Shown: in pieces, positions 23,116 to 32,112 of the stretch
Position numbering within the stretch: position 1 is the first letter of the stretch
Layout of the letters: each line of letters opens with the position of its first letter
DNA from: an uncultured Lachnospiraceae bacterium
Lineage (GTDB): Bacteria > Bacillota > Clostridia > Lachnospirales > Lachnospiraceae
Reading direction: 5' to 3'
DNA: 35,671 nt
NCBI GenBank assembly: GCA_958402795.1
Contig: CATXUX010000037.1
Location: 1 to 35,671, forward strand
Notes under the pieces: model-generated
Told to the model about the DNA's origin: nothing
What the model saw: only the letters and a program-made list of their open reading frames with translations
Databases searched by the model: none
Position numbers and translations under genes: made by a program

Positions 23116-24378
23116 CTATAAAGTGCCTTCTTTTAATTTAATCGTCCGGGAAATGCCGAGTGCGATCCCCATCTCTGCCATCAAAAACACAATGGACGTG
23201 CCGCCGTAGCTGATAAACGGCAGCGTGATTCCGGTTGTCGGGATCATGTTCGTCACAACGGCAATGTTCAGCACCACCTGCAGGGCAATATGGGCAAATA
23301 TCCCGGTCGCCACCAGAGATCCGTACAGATCCGGCGCATTCTGCGCAATGAACATCAGCCGGTAAAGCAGAAGTCCGAACAAAAGCAGCAGGACGATCAC
23401 GCCAAACACACCCAGTTCTTCACAGATGATTGTAAGAATCATATCATTTTGTGACTCCGGAATGACTCCGAGCTTCTGCGTGCTCTTCCCGAGTCCTTTC
23501 CCCCAGAAACCGCCGGAACCGATCGCATAGAGTCCCTGCATGACCTGATATCCCTCATCGCTGGACGATCCTTCCGGATCCAGCCATGTCACGATACGGC
23601 CGATTCGGAAATTGCTGTCTTCCGACGCCGTTGCCATTGCGATCAGTACCACCACTCCTGCCACGATCAGCACTCCGATCATAAACTTTACAAACGGCTT
23701 TGTTTTTGGATGCGCCACAAAAATCAGAATAAAGGTAATCCCCGCAACGATGATCGCCGTACTCAGATTATCCGTCAGGAAAAACACACTGCCCGCCGCG
23801 ATCGCGCCAAAGCCGGCGACTCTGATCAGACCTTCTTTTGTATTCAGTTTTTTCCCGAGCCTGCATATTTCATAAGAAATAAACAGGATCACTGCAATTT
23901 TCGCAATCTCTGACGGCTGTATCTGAAAATCCGTGCCGGGAATTCCAAGCCACCGCTTGGCGCCTTTTGCCTCCACGCCCAGCGGTGTAAACCGTACCAG
24001 CGCCATCAGAATAATGGAAATCACATAGATTGCATAAGAATATGCGCCAAATATATGATAATCAAGTTTGGAAACTGCAAGCATCCCCACAAAACTGACG
24101 ACTCCGATCAGCGCCTGCTTCACAAACAGATACATTCCATTATCATACGCGCTTGCGCTGTAGAGCATCACCAGTCCAAAACACATCAGGAACACGACCG
24201 AAAGAAGAAGTTCATAGTCAAAATACTGTTCCTCTTTTATCAGCAGCTTCGACCAGTCAATTCTCTGTTTTTCTCTTCCCCTTGCATCAGATCTCCCGCC
24301 CGCATATGGATTTCGTCCCCTCCTCTGCGTCGGCTGAGGATTCCGGTTTCTGACAGGGCGTACTGTTCTGCTGTTCAT
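23116..24378 (-). CDS. Second SEDS glycosyltransferase (FtsW/RodA family)
   Basis: 420 residues; a lipid II polymerase of the FtsW/RodA/SpoVE family with ten membrane segments. An Arg/Asn/Pro-rich cytoplasmic tail of about 45 residues leads into the first segment. Family blocks: LYSASAYDNG, RWLGIPGTDFQIQPSEIAK, DNLSTAIIVAG, AIGSGGFWGKGLGKSTQKLGVIPESQNDMILTIICEELG and TNMIPTTGITLPFISYGGTS. It is more similar by eye to the ftsW product at 11995-13110 than to a typical RodA, especially in the last two blocks. GGGGAG precedes the ATG. It is 61 bp downstream of asnB without a terminator between, so they may share a transcript. Whether it serves division, elongation or sporulation is open. Confidence 0.88.
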   Translation of the reverse strand: MNSRTVRPVRNRNPQPTQRRGRNPYAGGRSDARGREKQRIDWSKLLIKEEQYFDYELLLSVVFLMCFGLVMLYSASAYDNGMYLFVKQALIGVVSFVGMLAVSKLDYHIFGAYSYAIYVISIILMALVRFTPLGVEAKGAKRWLGIPGTDFQIQPSEIAKIAVILFISYEICRLGKKLNTKEGLIRVAGFGAIAAGSVFFLTDNLSTAIIVAGITFILIFVAHPKTKPFVKFMIGVLIVAGVVVLIAMATASEDSNFRIGRIVTWLDPEGSSSDEGYQVMQGLYAIGSGGFWGKGLGKSTQKLGVIPESQNDMILTIICEELGVFGVIVLLLLFGLLLYRLMFIAQNAPDLYGSLVATGIFAHIALQVVLNIAVVTNMIPTTGITLPFISYGGTSIVFLMAEMGIALGISRTIKLKEGTL

Positions 24379-24439
24379 ATAATCTCCCCTTACTGATCCG
24401 GCATTTTACTGTTACCGCCGCGATTCTGTCTCTGTATGA

Positions 24440-26326
24440 TCAGTGCATCCGCGCTGTCATGTCCGGATGAACCGGTTTTCCATGTCCGAAGAAGCGGTCA
24501 TACCACACAAGGAACACATACACCGTCCAGATCTTGCGGCTGTCATCTGTCTTTTCGTTCGTATTCTTTCCACTTCTGTGGTCATCCAGCATCTTCACAA
24601 GAAGATCCGAGTTGAAGAATTCTTTTGCCGCATCAGACTGGAACGCCTCTTTTACACGGTTGTAATACTTCTCTTCCCGCAGCCACACACGGATGGGGAT
24701 CGGGAAACCCAGTTTCTTCTTCTCCGCCGTCTTGCTGCGGATCACTTTCTCCGCCGCCCCGCGCAGCGCGACCTTTGTCTTCGGGGCACGGACCTTATAA
24801 TTCAGCGGAAGTGTTTCTGTAAGCTCCAGCACTTCTTTATCAAGGAACGGAACACGAACTTCCAGGGAATTGGCCATTCCCATCTTATCCCCCTTCATCA
24901 GAATGTCATGCACCAGCCACACATTCAAATCAACATACTGCATCTTTGTCACGGGATCTTTTCCCGCCACCCGGTCATACAACGGCTTCGTCACCTTCTG
25001 AATTCCCGGTTCACAACCCTTTTTCAGGATTTTATTCGCCTCGCGCTCCGTAAAGATGTTCGTAGCGTTGGAATAATACCGTTCCTCAAGCGTCTTCCCG
25101 TGGCGCATCAGGAATCCACGTCCTTTCATGCCGCGGGGAAGACAACGCTCCGCAAACTTTCCAAGCACCCTTCTGACAGGCATCGGGATTTTATCAAATC
25201 CGGTATGTTCCAGCGGTTCACAGTAAATATTATATCCGCCGAACAGCTCGTCCGATCCTTCCCCGGAAAGAACCACCTTCACCTTCTTCGACGCTTCCTC
25301 GCTCAGAAAATATAAGGCGATCGCCGACGGATCTGCCACCGGTTCGTCCATGTAATACTGGATATCCGACAGCTTGTCCCAATACTCTTCCGGCGTGATC
25401 ACTTTCGCATCATTCTGCATCTGGATGCTCGCGGCGAACTCCTTCGCATCCTGAATCTCACTGTACTTTCCTTCATCAAATCCAACGGTAAATGTCCGGT
25501 CCACCTGCGCCAGATACGTCAGATAGCTGGAATCCACCCCGCTGGACAGATAGGACGCGACCTCCACATCACTGATCTTATGTGCCTCGACGGACTCCTT
25601 CATTACCCGCTCTACTTCATCGACCGCCTCCTCAAAGGAAAGCTTGCTGTCTCCTGTAAAATGCGGCTCATGGTAGCGCGTGATCTCCATCTTCCCATTC
25701 TCATAAGTAAAATAATGTCCCGGTTCAAGACAGAATACCCCTTTGAAAAACGTTTCATTTCCCGGGACAAACTGGAATGACAGATAATTTCCAAGCACAG
25801 CTTCATTGAAAATCTTATCAAACTTCGGGTGCTCCATAAAGCACTTGATCTCAGAGCCAAACATCAGCGTCCCGTTCATCTGTGCATAATACAATGGCTT
25901 GATCCCGAAGATGTCCCGCGCCACGAATAATTTTTTCTTTCGGATATCCCAGATTGCAAACGCATACATCCCCCGCAGCCGGTCCACAAGGCTCTCGCCC
26001 CACTCCTCATAGCCATGCAGAAGTGTCTCAGAATCCGTGTTGGACGCGAATACATGTCCGGCTTCCACCAGTTCCTTCCTCAGATCCTGATAATTATAAA
26101 TCTCCCCGTTAAATACCAGAACCATACTTCTGTCTTCATTATATAACGGCTGGTCTCCCTCTTTCGACAGGTCGATAATACTCAGCCGCCGAAATCCGAG
26201 CGCCGCATCCTCATCCACATACTTTCCTTCACTGTCCGGTCCGCGATGAATGATCGTATTCATCATATTAACAAGAACCTCTTCCCGATTCTCAACATCA
26301 CCTACAAATCCGGCAAATCCACACAT
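24440..26326 (-). CDS. asnB: Glutamine-hydrolysing asparagine synthetase B
   Basis: Makes asparagine from aspartate, ATP and glutamine-derived ammonia. 628 residues. The N-terminal glutaminase domain starts with the catalytic Cys2 (MCGFAGF) and shows HRGPD, FNGEIYN and DSETLL. The synthetase domain has the PP-loop SSGVDSSYL, DEPVADPSA, LSGEGSDELFGGY and LEVRVPFLD. AAGGAG lies 7 bases before the ATG. The gene is divergent from tRNA-Pro, and back-to-back promoters lie in the 180-bp gap. Confidence 0.96.
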   Translation of the reverse strand: MCGFAGFVGDVENREEVLVNMMNTIIHRGPDSEGKYVDEDAALGFRRLSIIDLSKEGDQPLYNEDRSMVLVFNGEIYNYQDLRKELVEAGHVFASNTDSETLLHGYEEWGESLVDRLRGMYAFAIWDIRKKKLFVARDIFGIKPLYYAQMNGTLMFGSEIKCFMEHPKFDKIFNEAVLGNYLSFQFVPGNETFFKGVFCLEPGHYFTYENGKMEITRYHEPHFTGDSKLSFEEAVDEVERVMKESVEAHKISDVEVASYLSSGVDSSYLTYLAQVDRTFTVGFDEGKYSEIQDAKEFAASIQMQNDAKVITPEEYWDKLSDIQYYMDEPVADPSAIALYFLSEEASKKVKVVLSGEGSDELFGGYNIYCEPLEHTGFDKIPMPVRRVLGKFAERCLPRGMKGRGFLMRHGKTLEERYYSNATNIFTEREANKILKKGCEPGIQKVTKPLYDRVAGKDPVTKMQYVDLNVWLVHDILMKGDKMGMANSLEVRVPFLDKEVLELTETLPLNYKVRAPKTKVALRGAAEKVIRSKTAEKKKLGFPIPIRVWLREEKYYNRVKEAFQSDAAKEFFNSDLLVKMLDDHRSGKNTNEKTDDSRKIWTVYVFLVWYDRFFGHGKPVHPDMTARMH

Positions 26327-26381
26327 AGAACCGTCTCCTTTTCGCTGTAAAATAATGATCGCCTTGCTGTATCATCACATT

Positions 26382-26410
26382 ATTATAACTTTTTTTGCCT
26401 GTAAATACAA
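26382..26410 (-). promoter_or_regulatory. Promoter of asnB
   Basis: On the minus strand, a perfect TATAAT (26387-26382) lies 17 bp from TTGTAT (26410-26405), about 55 bp upstream of the asnB start. Confidence 0.7.
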
Positions 26411-26417
26411 CTTTCTA

Positions 26418-26446
26418 TTTACTTTTCCGGGAAATTTCTATATAAT
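26418..26446 (+). promoter_or_regulatory. Promoter of tRNA-Pro
   Basis: TTTACT (26418-26423), a 17-bp spacer and a perfect TATAAT (26441-26446), about 60 bp ahead of the tRNA. It is back to back with the asnB promoter; the -35 boxes are only 7 bp apart. Confidence 0.65.
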
Positions 26447-26506
26447 AGATACAGTTTTGAACGATGCTGTCCAGAATTTCGTTCAGAATTGCCAGTTTAT
26501 TCTTAT

Positions 26507-26581
26507 CGGGGTGTGGCTCAGTTTGGTTAGAGCGCACGGCTGGGGGCCGTGAGGCCGCAGGTTCGAATCCTGTCACCCCGA
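26507..26581 (+). tRNA. tRNA-Pro (anticodon GGG)
   Basis: Full cloverleaf by eye: acceptor CGGGGTG/CACCCCG with discriminator A, D-stem GCTC/GAGC, anticodon stem CACGG/CCGTG with loop CTGGGGG (anticodon GGG at 26542-26544), a 5-base variable region, and T-arm GCAGG-TTCGAAT-CCTGT. CCA is not encoded. The AT-rich accessory region begins immediately after its 3' end. Confidence 0.95.
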
Positions 26582-26674
26582 TTTTTCCAAATTTTTTCTC
26601 TTATCACTCATTCAAAATAACTTCCTCTCTTTGCACATTATCGTAAAATAATACCGTTTTCATGCGGTTTGCAA

Positions 26675-27163
26675 TTACTTTCTGAAATCCATAATTAAAA
26701 ACTCTCGTTTTTCTGGCACATATTTGTACAATAAATCATATGCCCCAAACGTTGCATCTAAATCTTCGCTTATGTAAATGACTGCTACTTCCATACGTTT
26801 TGCTGCTTGATAGAGAAGCAAAGAATTGTTAGTTTTCTGTTTCTCATTTAATTTCTTAAATAGGTCAAAAAGTACTACAACTTTTTTATCATTGCAAAAC
26901 GCCCGGGCACATATGCATCTCAATTTCTCTGTATAATCTAAATCAGAAGGATATTTCTTCAATAGCTCTTTTATATGAAATATATCAGATACTTTCCGGA
27001 TATCAACATCATATCCACCAAATATACCCGAAATAGAAATGTTCTCTTCAATGGTTATGCCATTGATTAGTGGAAATTCTTCTGCCGCTATTCCAAATAC
27101 CCGTCTGTTTAAAATTGAACGACTGTCCTCATCCAAATTAGTCCACTCTTTCTGAAACAACAT
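26675..27163 (-). CDS. Degenerate ABC ATP-binding subunit without Walker A (possible pseudogene)
   Basis: 162 residues matching only the part of an ABC ATPase after the Walker A loop. RRVFGIAAEEFPLINGITIEEN corresponds to the Q-loop region, but the Gln is replaced (AAEE). The signature stretch LSGGxxQR is degraded to SDLDYTEKLRC, with ICARAF still recognisable after it. VVVLFDLFKKLNEK stands where Walker B DEP and the D-loop should be. The frame is open for 48 bases upstream (reading KPKTGNI, as ATPases do after Walker A) but reaches a stop inside the permease gene, with no ATG, GTG or TTG in between. It therefore looks like a 5'-truncated copy joined to the permease end. ATP hydrolysis is not expected; a regulatory role is possible. 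Confidence 0.6.
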   Translation of the reverse strand: MLFQKEWTNLDEDSRSILNRRVFGIAAEEFPLINGITIEENISISGIFGGYDVDIRKVSDIFHIKELLKKYPSDLDYTEKLRCICARAFCNDKKVVVLFDLFKKLNEKQKTNNSLLLYQAAKRMEVAVIYISEDLDATFGAYDLLYKYVPEKREFLIMDFRK

Positions 27164-27182
27164 GATGTTTCCCGTTTTAGGT

Positions 27183-29768
27183 TTAATAGATATCTGCCCG
27201 TAAGTTTTCTACTATGTTTTTTTTATTTATCGATTTATACGCTATTATAGGAATAACCGCACACAAAAATATGATTAAAGTAAAAAGCATACATATTGTA
27301 TCAAATGGATATTCAAAATTAAAATAATACAATTGTTTTTCTAATGTATGCTCTAAAAAACGCGTAAAAATCATTCCAACTGAAGATACTAATAAAATGG
27401 TTATTCCTCCATATATTAAGCCTTCATAAATCATCAACATTAATAATTGCTTTTTTGTTTGCCCTATGCTTTCTAATATAGCAAATTCATGTTTTCTTGA
27501 AATAATACTCACAACAATCGAATTAATGAAATTAAGCAAACCAATCCCTATCAAGATGCATGAAAATACTAATCCTATGCCCTCAAATCCCTCCAATATG
27601 GGTTTATATGTATTTATCAAGTCACTTCTACATATTAGTTGTTTATCGTAACTATTACCTTTTAGTTCCTCTAATTCAATCTTTACATAAGAATCCATAC
27701 CCTCAGAAGTATTTATTCTAATCTCGTGTATTATAGGTGTATCAATCAGTTTTTTCATCCCTGCATTACTCATATATATATTAGTAATACAATATTGACT
27801 GTTTGGGTTATATCTCATAACTCCAAAATTAGATGGTCTTTCATCACTGTTCTCAACATTTACAGGTTCTTCCAGAACTCCGCCAATAATGTATTCCACC
27901 TCAGTATTATCAAATTTATTTTCAATACATATTTTTTCCCCTATAATATTTTCTGGATAATTTAACATTTCTGTCGCCCTTAAAAACACAACATTGCCTA
28001 AATTGAACTCTTCAAGCTCTTCTTCTGAAAATTCACTATTAACTTTCGAAAACGTTTTCAATCTTTCTTCCGAAAATGTTACTGCTTGAGCAATTGCATT
28101 GTTCCCAATATTTTCCCCTTCTTTTTCTTCTTTATCTATTATATATTGATTCCATATGCTACTAATCTGACTCTTGTCAATATTAACCTCAAGACTCGTT
28201 GTAACTTCCATTTGTTGCACTCCTTCAATTTGGCTAATTTCCTCCATAAACTTTTGATCAAATTGCGCCTGAGAAGGATCTTGTATTTCGCCCAAAGAAA
28301 CATCAAAAAACATAAAATCATTTGGACATTCTATATTCAAAAATCTATTCCAATCTGGAGCTGATAAAATTGTATTAATAGCCACAAACAGAGTTAATCC
28401 TAATGACATCGAAGATAACGTAATAAATGTCTGTTTTTTATTTTGAAAAACATTCCGCCATGCAAAGCGATACATTTTACCATTGATAGTTTTTCTTATT
28501 TTTCTTTTATTCGTTCCTATATTCCCTTTGAAATTCTCTATTGGCGAGACTTGCGCTACCCTTCTGGCTGGAGCAAGGAAACTAACCACTACTATACCAG
28601 TTACTATAATGCACGTAATAGTTATTGTTTCCATGCTCATTCTAACATCATTAGGCATTAATGATTCATATCCACTTCCAGATAATAAATTTGTCATAAT
28701 TTGAGGCACTATTTTTAATGCAAGAAGCCTTCCTCCTAATACTCCAATCGGGATTCCAAAGCAAGACACAAAAAATGCTTTTGCATAGAGTATTTTTCTC
28801 AAATCCCTTTTCGAAGCACCCAATAATCTATATTTTCCCAACGTACTACTTTCTTTTTCCACATCAATATAAGCAATATTATAAATACATAAAAAGCCGC
28901 AAATCCCTATTATACTACATAGCACTACAGCAATTATCCATCCACTCCATTTCCCTTCTTCTGGATTACCGTTATTTAGCATGACTATATCTTCATTCAC
29001 AATCAAATTTAATTCATTTGCTATCTTTTGCGCTCCTAATTCATATGTATTTTCTGCATTATTTATTTTGAATGTAACAACATTGTTACAATTATTTTTA
29101 TACCTGTTCTCTTCTAATGCTGGGAAAATTATGTTTCCCATAGGGAGTTGTAAATCATGTTCTTTGCTGTATAATCCTGCTGCTAATATATTTCCACTAA
29201 ATGTGTCCATTGTTCGCAAAGGATTATCAATAAAATCATCAAATATACCGCACAATTCACACTGTTCTTGTTGCTCTATACCTTGTGCATCTTTATACTG
29301 TAGATTAATTTTTTGTCCTATTTTCGGACTTCTTATTCCTAACGCTCTCAAAACATTTCTAGATGTCATTATTTCATTCTGCTTCTGTGGAAAAGTCCCT
29401 TCAAAATTGCTTATACTTGTTTTTATATGCTGTTCCCATTCATTATAATCGTAAACAGTTATTGCAATAATTTCTTTTTTCGATGTTTCTACCATACCTA
29501 TAAATTCTTGAATCCCAATACTTTCAATACAATCTATCTCACTCAGTTTCTCTTGTGAGTAAACATTCAAATTCCTTATATAACCATCTGCCTCAGTTCC
29601 CCTTAAGTTAGTTTCCATTTGTCTGAAATTATCATAGTAACTCTCTCCTACACATGTGGAAACTAATATCAAAAGAGTAACGCAGGCTATAACTAATATA
29701 TATACTGCTGTATGTATCTTTCGATATTTTATTTCTCTATATGCCAGTTTTATTAATGGTTTCATCAT
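27183..29768 (-). CDS. FtsX-type ABC transporter permease 2 of the RiPP locus
   Basis: 861 residues with a doubled MacB/FtsX permease layout. TM1 is at about 17-38; a large outer domain follows; then three membrane segments (about 278-400) with the cytoplasmic loop ESSTLGKYRLLGASKRDLRKIL and an SPIENFKG turn. The second half starts with a membrane segment near 445, another outer domain, then three C-terminal segments with RKHEFAILESIGQTKKQLLML. It is a paralogue of the 867-residue permease at the other end of the locus. This class exports peptides or lipoproteins, or expels antimicrobial peptides for self-protection. It follows the second radical SAM gene by 34 bp. Its natural ATPase partner appears to be the degraded downstream fragment or the intact ATPase at 35237. 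Confidence 0.85.
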   Translation of the reverse strand: MMKPLIKLAYREIKYRKIHTAVYILVIACVTLLILVSTCVGESYYDNFRQMETNLRGTEADGYIRNLNVYSQEKLSEIDCIESIGIQEFIGMVETSKKEIIAITVYDYNEWEQHIKTSISNFEGTFPQKQNEIMTSRNVLRALGIRSPKIGQKINLQYKDAQGIEQQEQCELCGIFDDFIDNPLRTMDTFSGNILAAGLYSKEHDLQLPMGNIIFPALEENRYKNNCNNVVTFKINNAENTYELGAQKIANELNLIVNEDIVMLNNGNPEEGKWSGWIIAVVLCSIIGICGFLCIYNIAYIDVEKESSTLGKYRLLGASKRDLRKILYAKAFFVSCFGIPIGVLGGRLLALKIVPQIMTNLLSGSGYESLMPNDVRMSMETITITCIIVTGIVVVSFLAPARRVAQVSPIENFKGNIGTNKRKIRKTINGKMYRFAWRNVFQNKKQTFITLSSMSLGLTLFVAINTILSAPDWNRFLNIECPNDFMFFDVSLGEIQDPSQAQFDQKFMEEISQIEGVQQMEVTTSLEVNIDKSQISSIWNQYIIDKEEKEGENIGNNAIAQAVTFSEERLKTFSKVNSEFSEEELEEFNLGNVVFLRATEMLNYPENIIGEKICIENKFDNTEVEYIIGGVLEEPVNVENSDERPSNFGVMRYNPNSQYCITNIYMSNAGMKKLIDTPIIHEIRINTSEGMDSYVKIELEELKGNSYDKQLICRSDLINTYKPILEGFEGIGLVFSCILIGIGLLNFINSIVVSIISRKHEFAILESIGQTKKQLLMLMIYEGLIYGGITILLVSSVGMIFTRFLEHTLEKQLYYFNFEYPFDTICMLFTLIIFLCAVIPIIAYKSINKKNIVENLRADIY

Positions 29769-29802
29769 TATTCATCACCTATCCTATATATTTAAATCTA
29801 GT

Positions 29803-31011
29803 TCAGTTCCATATTTTACTGTCTAAAATTTGAATTCTTTTTTTACAATACTTTTCAAAAAAGTCTTCTGTTTGTACTATTTCTAAATATTTTGCAAGAC
29901 ACGTTTGACAAAATATATTGTTTTTGCACTTTTTGCATTCCAATTTATTCCATGGGCGTAATTTTTCAATTTCTCTAGTAAAAGCAGAATTCTCGCTAAT
30001 ATTCTGTATTTTCCCTATAATATCACTTTCTTTAAAACTACCAATACGCAATTTTTCAGTAACCAATAACGGACACGGATAGATATCACCACAACTACTA
30101 ATATATAAATCTTGTTCTCCCGGATGGCAGCCTCCGCAATTAAATTGATCATCTTCCAAAAATTGTTCCCAATAGTCTTTGGGCATTAACTCCTCTTTAT
30201 AGCTATTTGCTCTTCCTTCAAAAAATAAATTTCTTACAGCAGTTGATATCGACAATTCTTCTCCTAGTTTTTCGAAATCGCTTTTGTGCCCTTCCATTAT
30301 TTTAGAGTAAACTGCTGTGATGTTAATGTTAATATGCGGATATTTTTTAAGGATTTTAATATTGTTTAACACCTTAGTGAAAACTCCTGTCCCCCTAATA
30401 TATGAACAGCTCTTTTCATCATATCCATCTAAACTTATAGAAATACCATCAACGCACTCGCAAATAACCTTTGCATTTTGCGAATTGATAAGTGTTCCAT
30501 TTGTTGAAAGAGCAATTTTCCCAGTAAAGTTATTCCTTAATTGTACTAGGATTTTTAAAATATCTTTTCTAAGCAGAGGTTCTCCACCTGTTAAAATTAC
30601 TTCTCGAGGGTTTAATTTTTTTATAAGCATTATTATTTCTACTATTTCTTCAAAGGGTAGTTCATTTACCATACTTACTGTATCTTTGCATCCATAATAA
30701 CAATGTTTGCATTTTAAATTACACCTATCCGTTAGACTTATGTATACGCTTTTCAAGTATGGTTTATAGCTCAACTGCTCAGAGAAATATTCTATATCAT
30801 TAGTTAAAATTTCTACTAATTTTTGCAAGTTTGCTTTTATGTCCTCAGGAATTCCGTCTATATATAGCAGCTTACCTTCCTTTTTATTGTAGTATGTATC
30901 GATATAGTCCTTGTACACTTTTGATGTTTTTATACATTTCCCCGTATATGTATTTGCAATAATAATGCTATTGTCATGTTCTGTGCATTGAATATACATA
31001 TTTCTACTCAT
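29803..31011 (-). CDS. Radical SAM/SPASM peptide maturase with N-terminal recognition-like domain
   Basis: 402 residues. The N-terminal 85 residues, including ANTYTGKCIKTS, resemble the small leader-binding (PqqD/RRE-like) extensions of RiPP radical SAM enzymes; this is inferred from pattern only. The radical SAM core has CNLKCKHC (Cys97, 101, 104) for the catalytic 4Fe-4S cluster and TGGEP (141-145). The SPASM region has Cys295-x12-Gly308-x4-Cys313, then Cys359, 362, 368, 371 and 389 for auxiliary clusters. It overlaps the 338-residue maturase by one base (TAATG), so the two are made together. The expected reaction is a crosslink (thioether or C-C) on the precursor peptides encoded upstream; the linkage type cannot be read from sequence. 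Confidence 0.88.
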   Translation of the reverse strand: MSRNMYIQCTEHDNSIIIANTYTGKCIKTSKVYKDYIDTYYNKKEGKLLYIDGIPEDIKANLQKLVEILTNDIEYFSEQLSYKPYLKSVYISLTDRCNLKCKHCYYGCKDTVSMVNELPFEEIVEIIMLIKKLNPREVILTGGEPLLRKDILKILVQLRNNFTGKIALSTNGTLINSQNAKVICECVDGISISLDGYDEKSCSYIRGTGVFTKVLNNIKILKKYPHININITAVYSKIMEGHKSDFEKLGEELSISTAVRNLFFEGRANSYKEELMPKDYWEQFLEDDQFNCGGCHPGEQDLYISSCGDIYPCPLLVTEKLRIGSFKESDIIGKIQNISENSAFTREIEKLRPWNKLECKKCKNNIFCQTCLAKYLEIVQTEDFFEKYCKKRIQILDSKIWN

Positions 31012-32027
31012 TATCTAATCCACTTCCTATATTTCATCATCACTCTATACATTTGATTTTGCATATGACATTTTACAACTGATGGTATGTCATAATTTCC
31101 CGAATAATATTCATTAACTATTTTACAAGATTTGCTTTCACAACAATCATACATTAAGCAACCCTCACAAGATTTGGTGGGTTTTTCACTTATTTCACGT
31201 AATTCCCTAACTTTCTCCTTATTTATACCGTCAAATACAGTTCCAATCAAATACTTAGGATTATTTGCGGCTAAAAGACAAGGATAAATATCTCCATTCT
31301 CAACAACATGGAAACTTTTTTCTCCACCGGTGCAACTTCCTCTATTTCTGAAAAACCTAACATAAAAAGACTTCAGCAAAATAATTGCATCATTTTTATT
31401 TACAAGTAATAAATAGTCCAATATTTTTTGCAGTTCTTCGAAATATTTTCCCAGTAATTCCACATTCCAAGCACTGTTCCCTACATCTGGTTCAAAGGCA
31501 ACTATTTGTTTTGTAATATTATAAAGATATACATAGTTTTCATAAAAAGTTTCAACCGTTTCCGGAAGAACGGTCATCCGTAATCTAATAGCAAAATTAT
31601 TATCTAAGTAATAATTTATGTTGTCTAATATTGTATTATAAAAATTTTTATTATTTTTTGATACTCTATATTTATTATGTACTTCTCTTTTACCATCTAT
31701 GCTAATAGAGAGAAATATATCGCGTATGTCTTTTAGATCATCCCCCTGCAAACGAATTGTTCCATTTGTCGTCATAGAATACGCGATTCTATTTTTAATC
31801 TTTCTTAATTTTACTTGAATATATTTTATTATTTCAAAATTTAACAACGGTTCTCCGCCATGAAATACTATTTTAATCTTTTCTTCATTATCCTTTTCAG
31901 ACTGCTTATATATAAAAGTCACAATTTCATCTGCAACATTAGTATTCAAATACTTTTTGTCCTTCTTTACATAGCAATATTTGCATCCCAAATTACAATC
32001 ATTTGTTACCCATATTGTTATATTCAT
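31011..32027 (-). CDS. Radical SAM/SPASM peptide maturase, short form
   Basis: 338 residues, starting almost directly with the radical SAM motif CNLGCKYC (Cys11, 15, 18), so no leader-binding domain precedes it. HGGEP is at 56-60. SPASM pattern: Cys232-x12-Gly245-x4-Cys250, then Cys287, 290, 295/296, 301 and 320. By pattern it resembles anaerobic sulfatase-maturase-type and RiPP-modifying SPASM enzymes. It is the first gene after the three precursor genes, behind a long hairpin, with AAGGAG upstream of the ATG. It may depend on the partner enzyme's N-terminal domain to find its substrate (inference). Two different maturases suggest two successive modifications or a division of labour between precursor types. 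Confidence 0.88.
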   Translation of the reverse strand: MNITIWVTNDCNLGCKYCYVKKDKKYLNTNVADEIVTFIYKQSEKDNEEKIKIVFHGGEPLLNFEIIKYIQVKLRKIKNRIAYSMTTNGTIRLQGDDLKDIRDIFLSISIDGKREVHNKYRVSKNNKNFYNTILDNINYYLDNNFAIRLRMTVLPETVETFYENYVYLYNITKQIVAFEPDVGNSAWNVELLGKYFEELQKILDYLLLVNKNDAIILLKSFYVRFFRNRGSCTGGEKSFHVVENGDIYPCLLAANNPKYLIGTVFDGINKEKVRELREISEKPTKSCEGCLMYDCCESKSCKIVNEYYSGNYDIPSVVKCHMQNQMYRVMMKYRKWIR

Positions 32028-32044
32028 TATTTTCTCCTTTTATA

Positions 32045-32110
32045 AAGTAATGCCAGTATCTATCTGACATACTAAATGTTTTTTTTGTCAATAGTTACTG
32101 GCACATTACT
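32045..32110 (-). promoter_or_regulatory. Long mRNA hairpin between precursor and maturase genes
   Basis: Read on the minus strand, AAGTAATG(TG)CCAGTA at the 5' side pairs with TACTGGCATTACTT at the 3' side, and the stem continues through CTAT-TGACA and TGTCA-(G)ATAG, leaving an A-rich loop. It begins 3 bases after the last precursor stop and ends 17 bases before the maturase ATG. It probably stabilises the precursor message or limits read-through, so that peptide is made in excess over enzyme. Confidence 0.72.
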
Positions 32111-32112
32111 TT

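Noticed and set aside
26645..26668. Small ACCG/CGGT hairpin followed by AT-rich sequence after the ATPase fragment
   Set aside because: Only 4 bp of stem with an 8-base loop; too weak to call a terminator.
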